Origin: Bacteroidales bacterium
GTDB taxonomy: Bacteria > Bacteroidota > Bacteroidia > Bacteroidales > F082
DNA: 64,000 nucleotides
Direction: 5' to 3'
Assembly: GCA_017466405.1 (NCBI GenBank)
Contig: JAFTUF010000030.1
Coordinates: 62,001 to 126,000, forward strand
Made by a program: the position numbers and the translations under genes. The notes beneath the pieces were generated by a model that was not told the DNA's origin, searched no databases, and saw only the letters and a list, made by a program, of their open reading frames with translations. Positions 43,567 to 51,754 of the stretch are shown piece after piece. Within the stretch, counting starts at the first letter, position 1. Each line of letters starts with the position of its first letter.

Positions 43567-43605
43567 CCAAAAGTTAATCTTATTTTAAACAAACACTAAT
43601 TTATA

Positions 43606-45123
43606 ATGAAACACATTATCTATGTACTTCTAGCAGCGATGTTTTTTATGTCGTCATGCAATTCTTCTTCCAATTCACAAAATGGAAATAAGATGGAGAC
43701 TTCGTCTTCCGAAAATCCTACCGTCGATGAGATAACACAAAAAGCCTTGGAAGAATGGCGCTCCGAACACTTCGGAATGTTCATCCACTTCGGAATCTAC
43801 TCCGAACTCGCAGGATGGTGGAAAGGCGAGAAAATACCTTTCTACGGAGAACAAATCATGAACCATGCCCGTATTCCAATCGACGAATATGAAGCCGTCG
43901 CTAAACAATTCAACCCTAAAGATTTCAACGCCGACGAGATAGTAAAACTCGCTAAGGACGCCGGCATGAAATATATCGTCATGACTTCCAAACATCACGA
44001 CGGTTTCTGTATGTTCCACACCGAGACAACTGATTATAATATCGTTGACTTTACTCCTTTCGGTCGCGACGTCGTGAAAGAATTATCAGAAGCCTGTCAA
44101 CGTCAAGGAATGAAGTTTGGTCTCTATTATTCACTTCCAGACTGGCACTATCCTCTCGGAATACCACGCCTTGCTCCAGATCCGACAACAAAATGTCATG
44201 AATACGTAAACCAAGTTTATTCACCCCTTGAAATAGTAACTCCTGAACTTGAAGATTATATCGTCGCTCAAGTCACTGAACTCCTCACCAATTACGGCGA
44301 CATCAACACATTATGGTTCGATATGGGTCTCGTGACTCCAGAACAAAGCAAACGTTTCCGCGAGACAGTGAAATCGCTCCAGCCAGACTGTATCATCAAC
44401 GGAAGAATCATGAACAACCAAGGCGACTATATGACTTTACCTGACAATGGCGACGTTGCTGGTTACGAAAACATCTTCTGGGACAACCCTGCTTCTATGT
44501 ACGGAACATGGGGTTATAAGTCATGGATTAATCGTCCAGACGTTGACAAACAAGTCGCTGCTCAGTTAGGAAGATTATTCAGCACAGTACGTCACGGCGG
44601 AGTTTTCTTGCTCAACATCGGCCCTGACGGAATGGGTAACGTCATCCCATACGAAAAAGAAGTGTTGACAAAAATCGGCGACTTCCTCGCACAACATCCT
44701 GACACCTTAAATAAAATAGAAGTCAGCTATAAAGAAGTTCCTGTCGTGAAATCGGAAAACGGAGCTTTTGAATTGACAGAAGCTAACGGCATAATGCACG
44801 CAGCAATCGATGGAACAGGATATATGAGTACACAAGTAGATTCATGGCGTTCATGGCAAATCGATGTCACCGAAGAAGGAAACTACGATATTTTCATCGT
44901 TTATATTCCAGAATATCTCGACAAGAAATATTCATTTGAATGTGGCGACCAAGTCATTGAGCACACATTGCCAGGCGTTGACCCAATGGTACAGACTTCA
45001 TACGCAGGAAAGATGAACCTCAAAAAAGGATACAACACCTTCCGCCTCGACTTGGCAGAAAGATGTTATCCTTTGGAACCACTTGGTTTGAAAGTGGAAA
45101 AAATAATTTTGAGAAAGAAATGA
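43606..45123 (+). CDS. Alpha-L-fucosidase, GH29
   Basis: 505 residues. Lipoprotein signal peptide with lipobox MFFMSSCNSS. The GH29 barrel has WRSEHFGMFIHFGIYSELAG, YIVMTSKHHDGFCMFHTETT, KFGLYYSLPDWHYP and the nucleophile Asp in INTLWFDMGL. A C-terminal beta domain follows (about residue 390 on). It hydrolyses terminal alpha-linked fucose from glycans in the periplasm or at the surface. It is not part of a SusCD locus here and has its own terminator. Confidence 0.93.
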   Translation: MKHIIYVLLAAMFFMSSCNSSSNSQNGNKMETSSSENPTVDEITQKALEEWRSEHFGMFIHFGIYSELAGWWKGEKIPFYGEQIMNHARIPIDEYEAVAKQFNPKDFNADEIVKLAKDAGMKYIVMTSKHHDGFCMFHTETTDYNIVDFTPFGRDVVKELSEACQRQGMKFGLYYSLPDWHYPLGIPRLAPDPTTKCHEYVNQVYSPLEIVTPELEDYIVAQVTELLTNYGDINTLWFDMGLVTPEQSKRFRETVKSLQPDCIINGRIMNNQGDYMTLPDNGDVAGYENIFWDNPASMYGTWGYKSWINRPDVDKQVAAQLGRLFSTVRHGGVFLLNIGPDGMGNVIPYEKEVLTKIGDFLAQHPDTLNKIEVSYKEVPVVKSENGAFELTEANGIMHAAIDGTGYMSTQVDSWRSWQIDVTEEGNYDIFIVYIPEYLDKKYSFECGDQVIEHTLPGVDPMVQTSYAGKMNLKKGYNTFRLDLAERCYPLEPLGLKVEKIILRKK

Positions 45124-45150
45124 TATCAAGATATTAAATTTATCATAAAA

Positions 45151-45177
45151 TTAAAGCCCGACCAAAATCGGGCTTTA
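45151..45177. terminator. Terminator after GH29 (identical twin at 46005)
   Basis: aaagcccga (45153-45161) pairs with tcgggcttt (45168-45176). The hairpin plus loop is identical to the copy at 46006-46029. Confidence 0.85.
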
Positions 45178-45226
45178 TCGTTCTTGATATATTTGGGATA
45201 ATTAACAAGTCCTCTACAGACAAGCA

Positions 45227-45619
45227 TCATCTCACATTCAATAACTCCTCACCTATTTTATGCAATCCTTTGATAATTATTTCTCTTTTGTCTTTTCGCG
45301 GATTTCTGTAACCGCTTAAATAATGTCCCAACTGTCTCTGATTGATACCCGTAATTCTGCTTAATGCAGCTCTAGTTAGAATCTTGTCATAATAATGAAG
45401 CAATGCTGATACAGAAAGTTCAAACTCCAATTCATAATCTTCTTTGAGACATTGCGGCAAATCTTCATAATCTGAACCCTCGATATGGAATTCCAAAGCA
45501 GATTTAAAGGCTTCTTTTACGCCATCAATAGTCGTCTCTGTTGCGACACAACCCGGGACTTCATCAGAATATGCTCCATAATTATCATTCCATACAATGT
45601 TAACCAAAATCTTATTCAT
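45227..45619 (-). CDS. hicB: HicB-like antitoxin (second module)
   Basis: 130 residues. The HicB fold is seen in VNIVWNDNYGAYSDEVPGCV and VKEAFKSALEFHIEG; the C-terminal HTH reads AALSRITGINQRQLGHYLSG then YRNPRKDKREII. It neutralises HicA and probably represses the operon. It starts 1 bp after the hicA stop. Confidence 0.88.
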   Translation of the reverse strand: MNKILVNIVWNDNYGAYSDEVPGCVATETTIDGVKEAFKSALEFHIEGSDYEDLPQCLKEDYELEFELSVSALLHYYDKILTRAALSRITGINQRQLGHYLSGYRNPRKDKREIIIKGLHKIGEELLNVR

Positions 45620-45620
45620 A

Positions 45621-45815
45621 TTATCTTAATCCAGCTTGTTTAAATATACTTATTAATAATTCTTGATCTTGAGTGTCATTCATCTTGCCATTAATAGTAA
45701 CCGTCCCTTTTTTCGTTGGATGTTTATATTGCCTATGACTACCTTTCTGTCTGACAAAATACCAACCATCCGCCTCCAGTATCTTAATAACCGTCTTAGT
45801 CTTTAACTTCTCCAC
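45621..45815 (-). CDS. hicA: HicA mRNA interferase toxin (second module)
   Basis: 64 residues, GTG start. The canonical HicA catalytic context GSHRQYKHP is present, unlike the first copy. A rare strong Shine-Dalgarno (GGAGGAGG) precedes the GTG by about 8 nt. A TATCTTTG box lies at 45839-45846 with ATTG 20 nt upstream. The pair is bounded by two copies of the same terminator. Confidence 0.9.
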   Translation of the reverse strand: MEKLKTKTVIKILEADGWYFVRQKGSHRQYKHPTKKGTVTINGKMNDTQDQELLISIFKQAGLR

Positions 45816-45838
45816 AATTTTCCTCCTCCGACATTTTG

Positions 45839-45846
45839 CAAAGATA
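45839..45846 (-). promoter_or_regulatory. -7 box of second hicAB
   Basis: TATCTTTG on the minus strand, 24 bp before the GTG. Confidence 0.55.
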
Positions 45847-45949
45847 GTAATTTTACTAACAAATCACAATCATTTTTTCTTCAAAAATAATAGTTTTAAC
45901 ATGCATTTGTCAAGAGATTTAACGGAGAAAATTCTGATTTTAACAATTT

Positions 45950-45987
45950 TTAACGTAATTGCTAATAAATTATAAGATTTACGTTAA
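45950..45987. repeat. Inverted repeat TTAACG-N26-CGTTAA upstream of second hicA
   Basis: TTAACGtaa and ttaCGTTAA form a 9-bp inverted repeat; the arrangement mirrors 5346-5382 upstream of the first hicAB. Confidence 0.4.
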
Positions 45988-46004
45988 TAATTGTTTAGAA
46001 CAAC

Positions 46005-46031
46005 TAAAGCCCGACCAAAATCGGGCTTTAT
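46005..46031. terminator. Terminator after ferritin (identical twin at 45151)
   Basis: aaagcccga (46006-46014) pairs with tcgggcttt (46021-46029). On the minus strand it lies about 80 nt after the ferritin stop; an F5 partial copy fills the gap. Confidence 0.8.
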
Positions 46032-46108
46032 TATATCTCGCAAGAATCGCACAAAATATACACAAAAAAATTTCGTGCAGAATTCGTATTGATTTATGGA
46101 CTAAATCA

Positions 46109-46633
46109 TCACTCAGCAGCTGTTGCCAATGGTGATGCCTGTGTATATGTTCTTGCTGCTAATTCCTTGTCGAACATATAGATTGCGTAAGGATTGTCTT
46201 TAATCATGCGGAGACTGTCGATCATCTTTTGAGCTGATTCTTCTTCCTCAACTTGTTCGTCGATGAACCATACAAGACGATTTTGTGTTGCATAGTCTTT
46301 CAACTCAACAGCTAAAGCATTGATGTCATTGATTAAAGATGTAACTTTTTGTTCATGTTGAAGTGTATCTTCAAAAGCTTCCAATGGTGAAGCCCATTCT
46401 GTCTTGACAGCGTCAATAGCCTTAAGTTCTACACGACCTCCACGTGAAACCAAGTAGTTATAGAATATCATGGCGTGGTCTTGTTCTTCTTTAAACTGAA
46501 CTTCAAACCAGTTAGCGATACCGCCTAAACCTTGTGCATGGAAATTTGTTGCCATCGACAAATAAAGATAAGCCGACCATAACTCAGCATTTATCTGCGC
46601 ATTGATAGCGTCTTCTAATTTCTTGTTAATCAT
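46109..46633 (-). CDS. ftnA: Non-haem ferritin
   Basis: 174 residues, standard four-helix bundle: ELWSAYLYLSMATNFHAQGL, WFEVQFKEEQDHAMIFYNYL with the ferroxidase ExxH, and IDEQVEEEESAQKMIDSL. It stores iron as ferric mineral in a 24-mer. The C-terminal tail (TYTQASPLATAAE) is short and unstructured. An F2 hairpin (46684-46740) lies between a TATATTTG box (46774-46781) and the ATG, i.e. in the probable 5' UTR. Confidence 0.96.
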   Translation of the reverse strand: MINKKLEDAINAQINAELWSAYLYLSMATNFHAQGLGGIANWFEVQFKEEQDHAMIFYNYLVSRGGRVELKAIDAVKTEWASPLEAFEDTLQHEQKVTSLINDINALAVELKDYATQNRLVWFIDEQVEEEESAQKMIDSLRMIKDNPYAIYMFDKELAARTYTQASPLATAAE

Positions 46634-46683
46634 TTTTACAATATTTTGCGTTTATAATTCTAAAAAACTTTTAACTTCAGTTG

Positions 46684-46740
46684 GAGACGCATTGATTACA
46701 TATTGTTTATTTACGTAGGTGTAATTAGTACGTCTCTACA
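46684..46740. repeat. F2 hairpin repeat, copy f, in the ferritin leader
   Basis: gagacgcattgattaca opposite tgtaattagtacgtctc: inner stem is of the AATTACA/TGTAATT type, with wobble pairs at the differing positions. Confidence 0.75.
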
Positions 46741-46803
46741 TTTGAGACTTTTGACATCTGCCAATCATCGTTGCAAATATATACAATTTTTTTCTTCATT
46801 TGT

Positions 46804-46835
46804 TTTGAAATAATTAAGAATAATTTATAACTTTG
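46804..46835 (+). promoter_or_regulatory. Promoter of the DUF4301 gene
   Basis: TTTG (46804-46807), exact 20-nt spacer, TAACTTTG (46828-46835): full consensus. Confidence 0.78.
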
Positions 46836-46860
46836 TGATGTTCTTTAAAAAACGATGATT

Positions 46861-48426
46861 ATGTTAACTCTCACAAACAACGACAAGCAACAACTTGAAA
46901 AGTTAAATATCTCAACAGAGCAAGTTGAACGACAGGTAAATCAATTTAAAACGGGATTCCCATTCAGCGATTTGATTGCTCCAGCAACAATCGGCAATGG
47001 CATAATAAGATTCAGCGAAGCTGAAGTTCAAGAACTTATAAAACAGTTCGATGAAGATAAACAATATTATGATATTCTGAAGTTCATACCTGCGTCGGGA
47101 GCCGCAAGCCGTATGTTTAAAAACATTTACTCTTTCGTCGAGGAATATAAAGGCAAGGAAATACCATCAGATTTTTTGAGAAAGGAAAATATAAAACCCG
47201 ACTCCATCGAGAATTTCTTTCTAAGTATCAAAGAGTTTGCCTTTTATGAGGATTTGAAAGCAAAGATGGCGGAGAACGGAAAAGAGATAGACACTTTGAT
47301 ACAAGAAAACCGTCTTGTCGAGATAGCGGAGTTTCTGCTTGAAAATGAAGGTCTCGGTTATGGCAAACTTCCTAAAGCCTTACTTAAATTCCACAGATAC
47401 AAAGAGATTTCACGTTTTGCTTTTGAAGAACATTTGGTTGAAGCTGCTCAATACAGCACAGCAGAGACAGAAGACGGCATCGTTGCTCAGTTACATTTCA
47501 CCGTTTCACAAGAACATCTCGACATATTCAAAAAAACTGTTGACGAAGTCGTTCCTAGATGCGAAGAAATGTTCGGAATACGTTACGACATCAGTTATTC
47601 TGTACAGAAACCTTCAACAGACACCATCGCTGTCGATATGAACAACGAGCCATTCCGTAATAGCGACGGCAGCCTTCTCTTCCGTCCTGGAGGTCACGGC
47701 GCTCTGATACAGAATCTCAACGACTTACATAAGGAAATAATTTTCATAAAGAACATTGATAACGTAGTTCCTGACAGATTGAAACAAACGACATACGATT
47801 ATAAGAAAGTATTAGGAGGTTATCTTTTTAAATTACAACAACAACAATTTGAATACCTTAACTTATTAGACGAAGGTTGTCTAGCAAATGATGAGATAGA
47901 TATGATTGCCGCCTTCGCCAAGGAAAAGTTAATGATAGACATACCTATTTATTATAAGACATACAACGAGATAGAAAAGATTGACTTCCTTTATGGTAAG
48001 CTAAACCGTCCGATGAGAATATGCGGTATGGTGAAAAACGAAGGTGAGCCAGGCGGCGGTCCTTATTGGGTGAGAAACAGCAACGACGAAATATCATTAC
48101 AAATAGTCGAGTCATCACAGATGAATCATAAAGATGAGAAACAAGAAGCCATCTTCCAGTCGGCGACACACTTCAACCCTGTCGATTTGGTCTGTGCCAC
48201 ACAAGATTTCAAAGGCGACAGCTTCGACCTCAACGACTTCATCGATTACAACACAGGATTTATCTCACAGAAGTCTAAAGACGGCAAAGAACTTAAAGCG
48301 TTGGAATTGCCTGGATTATGGAATGGTGCCATGGCAGACTGGATTAACATATTCGTCGAAGTGCCAATCATAACATTCAATCCTGTCAAGACTGTGAATG
48401 ATTTATTGAGAGACAATCATCAATGA
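46861..48426 (+). CDS. DUF4301 family protein
   Basis: 521 residues from MLTLTNNDKQQLEK (ATG 46855 is an alternative two codons upstream). Recognisable family features: QVNQFKTGFPFSDLIAPATI, FIPASGAASRMFKNIYSF, and a nucleotide-sugar-pyrophosphorylase-like core (SDGSLLFRPGGHGALIQNLN, ICGMVKNEGEPGGGPYWVR). The GGHGAL and GEPGGGP loops resemble nucleotide/phosphosugar-binding loops, so a nucleotidyltransferase-like activity has been guessed for the family, but no function is established. Monocistronic. Confidence 0.88.
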   Translation: MLTLTNNDKQQLEKLNISTEQVERQVNQFKTGFPFSDLIAPATIGNGIIRFSEAEVQELIKQFDEDKQYYDILKFIPASGAASRMFKNIYSFVEEYKGKEIPSDFLRKENIKPDSIENFFLSIKEFAFYEDLKAKMAENGKEIDTLIQENRLVEIAEFLLENEGLGYGKLPKALLKFHRYKEISRFAFEEHLVEAAQYSTAETEDGIVAQLHFTVSQEHLDIFKKTVDEVVPRCEEMFGIRYDISYSVQKPSTDTIAVDMNNEPFRNSDGSLLFRPGGHGALIQNLNDLHKEIIFIKNIDNVVPDRLKQTTYDYKKVLGGYLFKLQQQQFEYLNLLDEGCLANDEIDMIAAFAKEKLMIDIPIYYKTYNEIEKIDFLYGKLNRPMRICGMVKNEGEPGGGPYWVRNSNDEISLQIVESSQMNHKDEKQEAIFQSATHFNPVDLVCATQDFKGDSFDLNDFIDYNTGFISQKSKDGKELKALELPGLWNGAMADWINIFVEVPIITFNPVKTVNDLLRDNHQ

Positions 48427-48452
48427 TTCTATAAATCAATAATATAATAAAA

Positions 48453-48475
48453 TGAGATTCTACCTAGGATCTCAT
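48453..48475 (+). terminator. Terminator of the DUF4301 gene
   Basis: atgagat (48452-48458) pairs with atctcat (48469-48475), extended inside by ctacc/tag pairs, then six T. Confidence 0.85.
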
Positions 48476-48490
48476 TTTTTATATCTATTA

Positions 48491-48561
48491 GGCGCAGCAA
48501 AATTCTGTCGAATTTGATTGAGACGCAGCAAAATTCTGTCGAATTTTGATACGTCTCTACA
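48491..48561. repeat. F2 copy g plus a duplicated arm
   Basis: F2 copy g is 48520-48561 (gagacgcagcaaaattc opposite gaattttgatacgtctc). Its left arm with part of the loop (gcagcaaaattctgtcgaat) is repeated directly at 48494-48516. Confidence 0.7.
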
Positions 48562-48670
48562 GGATTGCTACCAAATAAAAGGAATCTTCAAGACTCAATA
48601 ATACGAGTAGAAATTATTTAAAAGCAGCGCCCTTCGCGTTAGGGATTGGAGCGGCATCCTTTGCGAGCTT

Positions 48671-48776
48671 TAGCGGGGACGGGGGTTGGGTGCGGGGACG
48701 GGTGTTGGGAGCGGGAGCGGGATTTGGGAGCGGGAACGGGATTTGGGTGCGGGAATGGGTGTTGGGAGCGGGGATA
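48671..48776. repeat. G-rich minisatellite 'gggagcgggaacgggatttg' (F9)
   Basis: About 105 bp of units such as gggagcggg, gggaacggg and gatttgggtgcggg, far more G-rich than the surroundings. The same words encode the C-terminal tail of the RND adaptor (51686-51735). The G-runs on one strand could form quadruplexes. Confidence 0.75.
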
Positions 48777-48836
48777 GATTAGCGAGCAAAGATATAGCGG
48801 AAAGCCCGACGGCGATAGCAGGAACGCCAAAAAAAA

Positions 48837-48993
48837 GTCAACAGACAACGGACAACAGTCAACAGAGTTTGTCCACGATAATTTAGGGACGTATCTCGTA
48901 AAGTTGAAAATTGAAAATTGAAAGTTGAAAGTTGAAAATTGAAAATTGTAGGGACGTATTGCATACGTCCAAATTGAAAATTTAAAATTGACA
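48837..48993. repeat. F1, F3 and F4 cluster upstream of the metallophosphoesterase
   Basis: F1 copy 48837-48879 (opposite orientation to the downstream gene), F4 half 48889-48900, F3 words 48903-48947, F4 palindrome 48948-48970 (gggacgtat-tgc-atacgtcc) and more F3. The 655-bp gap 48427-49082 has no gene other than these repeats. Confidence 0.7.
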
Positions 48994-49027
48994 ATCTATA
49001 AGAATGTACATCTATAGAAATAAATCT

Positions 49028-49035
49028 TACCTTTG
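49028..49035 (+). promoter_or_regulatory. -7 box of the metallophosphoesterase gene
   Basis: TACCTTTG, 47 bp upstream of the ATG. Confidence 0.5.
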
Positions 49036-49082
49036 CAACAGTTATAATTATAAATTGTAAATTGTTAATTGTAAATTCCTTT

Positions 49083-50060
49083 ATGGTAACACTAATAGAA
49101 ATAATAGCCAACATAATAATCGTCGCTTTCGCGATGTTAGTCGTTGCATTGATTGTAGCGTTGGTGTCGTTAGTAGCGACATTATTCGGGAAGAAATTCA
49201 AATCGTTTTTCAAGAAAGGTCTGTGGTTCACGCTCATCGCTCCTCTCCTATTCGCTTACGGAATTCTTATCGAGAGAAACCAATGTCAGGTCACAAACGT
49301 TGAGATAGAAAGCGAGAAGATTCCAGCTTCCTTTGACGGTTATAAAATCGTTCAAATATCTGATTTACATCTTCATTCTTTCAAAAACAGAAGCAAGACT
49401 TTACAGAAATTCGTCGATGAGATAAACGCTCAAAACGCTGACATCGTTGTTTTTACCGGCGACTTGGTCTCATACGGGCCTTGGGAATTGGACAACTTAG
49501 AAGAAATTCTGTCGAAGATAAAAGCCAAAGACGGCGTGTTTTCCATCTTGGGCAACCACGACTATAGTGCATACAGCAACTTTCCCGATTCCATTCAGTG
49601 GCAATATGTTGCGGAACTAAAGCAGCGTCAGGAAGATATGGGATGGAATCTGCTTTTAGACGAAAACGTCCCTTTGACTCGTGGCAACGACACAATATCA
49701 TTAATAGGAGTCGAGAATATCTCAACGCACAGGTCGTTCCTATCTTACGGCAGTCTTCAGAAAGCCATGCTGGGCGCCGACGGAAGATATAAGATACTTT
49801 TAAGTCACGACCCAACACATTGGGAGTTAGAGGTGAAAGACACTCCCGCAATCGACTTAATGTTATCAGGACACACCCACGCCATGCAGTTTTCCATCTT
49901 AGGATGGTCGCCTTCATCGTTCATCTTCAAGGAAGTGGCAGGACTGTTCCGCCACGAGAACCAATATCTTTACGTCAACATTGGTTTGGGAGAGACACTG
50001 ATGAAAGCCAGAATCGGCACTAAACCAGAGATTACGGTGATAGTTCTGTCCACGAAATGA
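49083..50060 (+). CDS. Membrane-anchored metallophosphoesterase (YkuE-like)
   Basis: 325 residues from MVTLIEIIAN. Two N-terminal hydrophobic helices (to about residue 65) anchor a calcineurin-like domain with all metal motifs: VQISDLHLHS (D-x-H), VVFTGDLVSYG (GD), ILGNHDYSAY (GNHD), LLSHDPTHW and MLSGHTHAMQ (GHxH). YkuE-type enzymes cleave phosphoesters at the membrane, possibly UDP-diacylglucosamine-like lipids or phospholipids; the substrate here is unknown. The final STK and TGA stop lie in F5 repeat DNA. Confidence 0.9.
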   Translation: MVTLIEIIANIIIVAFAMLVVALIVALVSLVATLFGKKFKSFFKKGLWFTLIAPLLFAYGILIERNQCQVTNVEIESEKIPASFDGYKIVQISDLHLHSFKNRSKTLQKFVDEINAQNADIVVFTGDLVSYGPWELDNLEEILSKIKAKDGVFSILGNHDYSAYSNFPDSIQWQYVAELKQRQEDMGWNLLLDENVPLTRGNDTISLIGVENISTHRSFLSYGSLQKAMLGADGRYKILLSHDPTHWELEVKDTPAIDLMLSGHTHAMQFSILGWSPSSFIFKEVAGLFRHENQYLYVNIGLGETLMKARIGTKPEITVIVLSTK

Positions 50061-50323
50061 TTGTTTTTTGTCCACGAATTGATTGTTTTTTTGTCCACGA
50101 ATTGACACGAATTGGCACTAATAATTTTTTTCGTGTTGATTCGTGTTGATTTGTGGTTTGAGTTCCGTCCACGAATTGATTGTGGGTTGTCCACGAATTG
50201 ATTGTTTTTTTTGTCCACGAATTGACACGAATTGGCACTAATATTTTTTTTGCGGTGAGCTATGGGCTGTGAGCAGTGAGCATTTCGAATTGCTCAGAGC
50301 TCGTGGCTCATTGTTCACTGCTA
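50048..50323. repeat. F5 tandem cluster and F8 words
   Basis: Four to five variants of 'tgtccacgaattgattgt' interleaved with 'cacgaattggcactaat' (50048-50250), then 'gtgagctatgggctgtgagc' family words (50257-50323). A second set of F8 words is at 50479-50510. The first unit provides the stop of the preceding gene. No gene in the gap to 50576. Confidence 0.75.
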
Positions 50324-50455
50324 TCAAAGTTTAAAGTTAAACCTTTTATCAAACTATGTCAAGAAAAAAATCTATGCGTTTTTTTACCAAATCTTTTATC
50401 GATTTTTTCTTCCAAAAACGTCAAATCTTTTTTTTATTCTTCGTAAAATATTTCG

Positions 50456-50463
50456 TAAATTTG
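50456..50463 (+). promoter_or_regulatory. -7 box of the RND efflux operon
   Basis: TAAATTTG on the plus strand, about 113 bp before the ATG; TTTT at the -33 position is weak. F8 words fall in the leader. Confidence 0.5.
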
Positions 50464-50576
50464 TCGTTGAATTAATAGCCTTGTGCTATGAGCTTTGAGC
50501 CACTAGCCACACTGAAAATCCTCGACATGTGACTTTCAGTTCAATACAGAAAAACAACAACAAATTAAGATTGAAA

Positions 50577-51752
50577 ATGAGTAATTTAGGCAAGTTAAGA
50601 AAATTATTTTTTATTGGAATTATCGGTTTGTCTTTGACTTCATGTCAAGAGCAAGTCGCTCCTCAGAAGAAAGCTGAAACTATTTATAAAACTCTCACCG
50701 TCGAGAAAAGCAACCAAGTCTTGCGAAGCGGTTTCGCCGCTACCATAAACGGATGCCAGACTGTCGAGGTGCGTCCTCAGGTCAGCGGCATGATTACAGA
50801 CATTCGTATCAACGAAGGCGATTTTGTCCGCAAAGACTCTACCCTCTTCGTCATCGACCAGACTCCATACAAGGCAGCCTACGAAATTGCATCTGCCAAC
50901 GTGATGAGCGCGGAGGCAAATCTCTCTACTGCTCAGTTAGTTTTGGAAAGTAGTAAAGAACTCTTCGAACAGGATGTCGTCTCAGAATTCGAGCTGATGA
51001 CAGCACAGAACGACCTCGCCGAAGCTGAAGCTAAACTTGCATTGGCAAAAGCAGAGAAAAACAGCGCGTACAACAACCTTTCTTATACTATGGTAAAGTC
51101 GCCTGTTAACGGCGTCGCTTCTATGATACCTTATCGCGTCGGCGCATTGGTAAACAGCAACATAAGCCAACCTTTGGTAACTGTCTCCGACGACAGCAAG
51201 ATTTTCGCTTATTTCTCTATGGCTGAAAATCAGATGCTCGACTTGATTCAAGAATATGGATCTTTAAAAGAAGCCATCAAGAATATGCCACCTGTCGAGT
51301 TAGTCATGAGTAACGGCAAGACATACAACCACAAAGGCAAAATCAATGCTGTGAGTGGAACCATCAGTGCCAGCACAGGTGCCGTGAGTTTCCGCGCAGT
51401 ATTTCCAAATCCAGACCGTCTCTTACGCGACGGCGGCAGCGGAACAGTCATAATCCCAACATCACACGAAGACTGCATCGTCATACCACAGACAGCCACC
51501 TTTGAATTACAAGAAAAGATTTTCGTTTATAAAGTCATTGACGGCAAAGCACATTCAGCAGCCATCACCGTCATGCCTCGTAACAACGGTATCGATTATA
51601 TCGTAGAAAGCGGACTCGAAGTCGGCGACGTCATCATCGCAGAAGGCGCAGGTCTCGTCCGCGAAGGCGCTACTATTAAGACTGGGAACGGGAACGGGAG
51701 CGAGAACGGGAACGGGAACGAGATTGGGTCTGAAGAAGAAGGAGGTAATTGA
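50577..51752 (+). CDS. RND efflux periplasmic adaptor (membrane fusion protein)
   Basis: 391 residues from MSNLGKLRKLF. Lipoprotein signal with lipobox IGLSLTSCQE. Barrel-sandwich hybrid (VEVRPQVSGMITDIRINEGD, YTMVKSPVNGVASMIPYRVG) flanking an alpha-helical hairpin rich in Ala/Glu (AEANLSTAQLVLESSKELFE), then beta-barrel and membrane-proximal domains. It bridges the inner-membrane pump and the outer-membrane channel. The last ~25 residues (TGNGNGSENGNGNEIGSEE) are a Gly/Asn/Glu tail encoded by the G-rich repeat F9. The TGA stop is 2 bp before the pump ATG. Confidence 0.93.
   Translation: MSNLGKLRKLFFIGIIGLSLTSCQEQVAPQKKAETIYKTLTVEKSNQVLRSGFAATINGCQTVEVRPQVSGMITDIRINEGDFVRKDSTLFVIDQTPYKAAYEIASANVMSAEANLSTAQLVLESSKELFEQDVVSEFELMTAQNDLAEAEAKLALAKAEKNSAYNNLSYTMVKSPVNGVASMIPYRVGALVNSNISQPLVTVSDDSKIFAYFSMAENQMLDLIQEYGSLKEAIKNMPPVELVMSNGKTYNHKGKINAVSGTISASTGAVSFRAVFPNPDRLLRDGGSGTVIIPTSHEDCIVIPQTATFELQEKIFVYKVIDGKAHSAAITVMPRNNGIDYIVESGLEVGDVIIAEGAGLVREGATIKTGNGNGSENGNGNEIGSEEEGGN
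51686..51735 (+). repeat. F9 words inside the adaptor 3' end
   Basis: 'gggaacgggagcgagaacgg' units in frame, the same words as the intergenic minisatellite at 48671-48776. Confidence 0.7.
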
Positions 51753-51754
51753 TT

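Noticed and set aside
48639-48886. Open frames through the G-rich tract on both strands
   Set aside because: They encode only low-complexity Gly/Ser/Pro repeats of the F9 minisatellite and cross the F1 repeat.
49970-50238. Minus-strand frames with NSWTKK-type repeats
   Set aside because: These are translations of the F5 tandem repeats, not genes.
50048-50250. Spaced repeats considered as a CRISPR array
   Set aside because: Units are degenerate, spacers are not unique or of constant length, and no cas gene is nearby.
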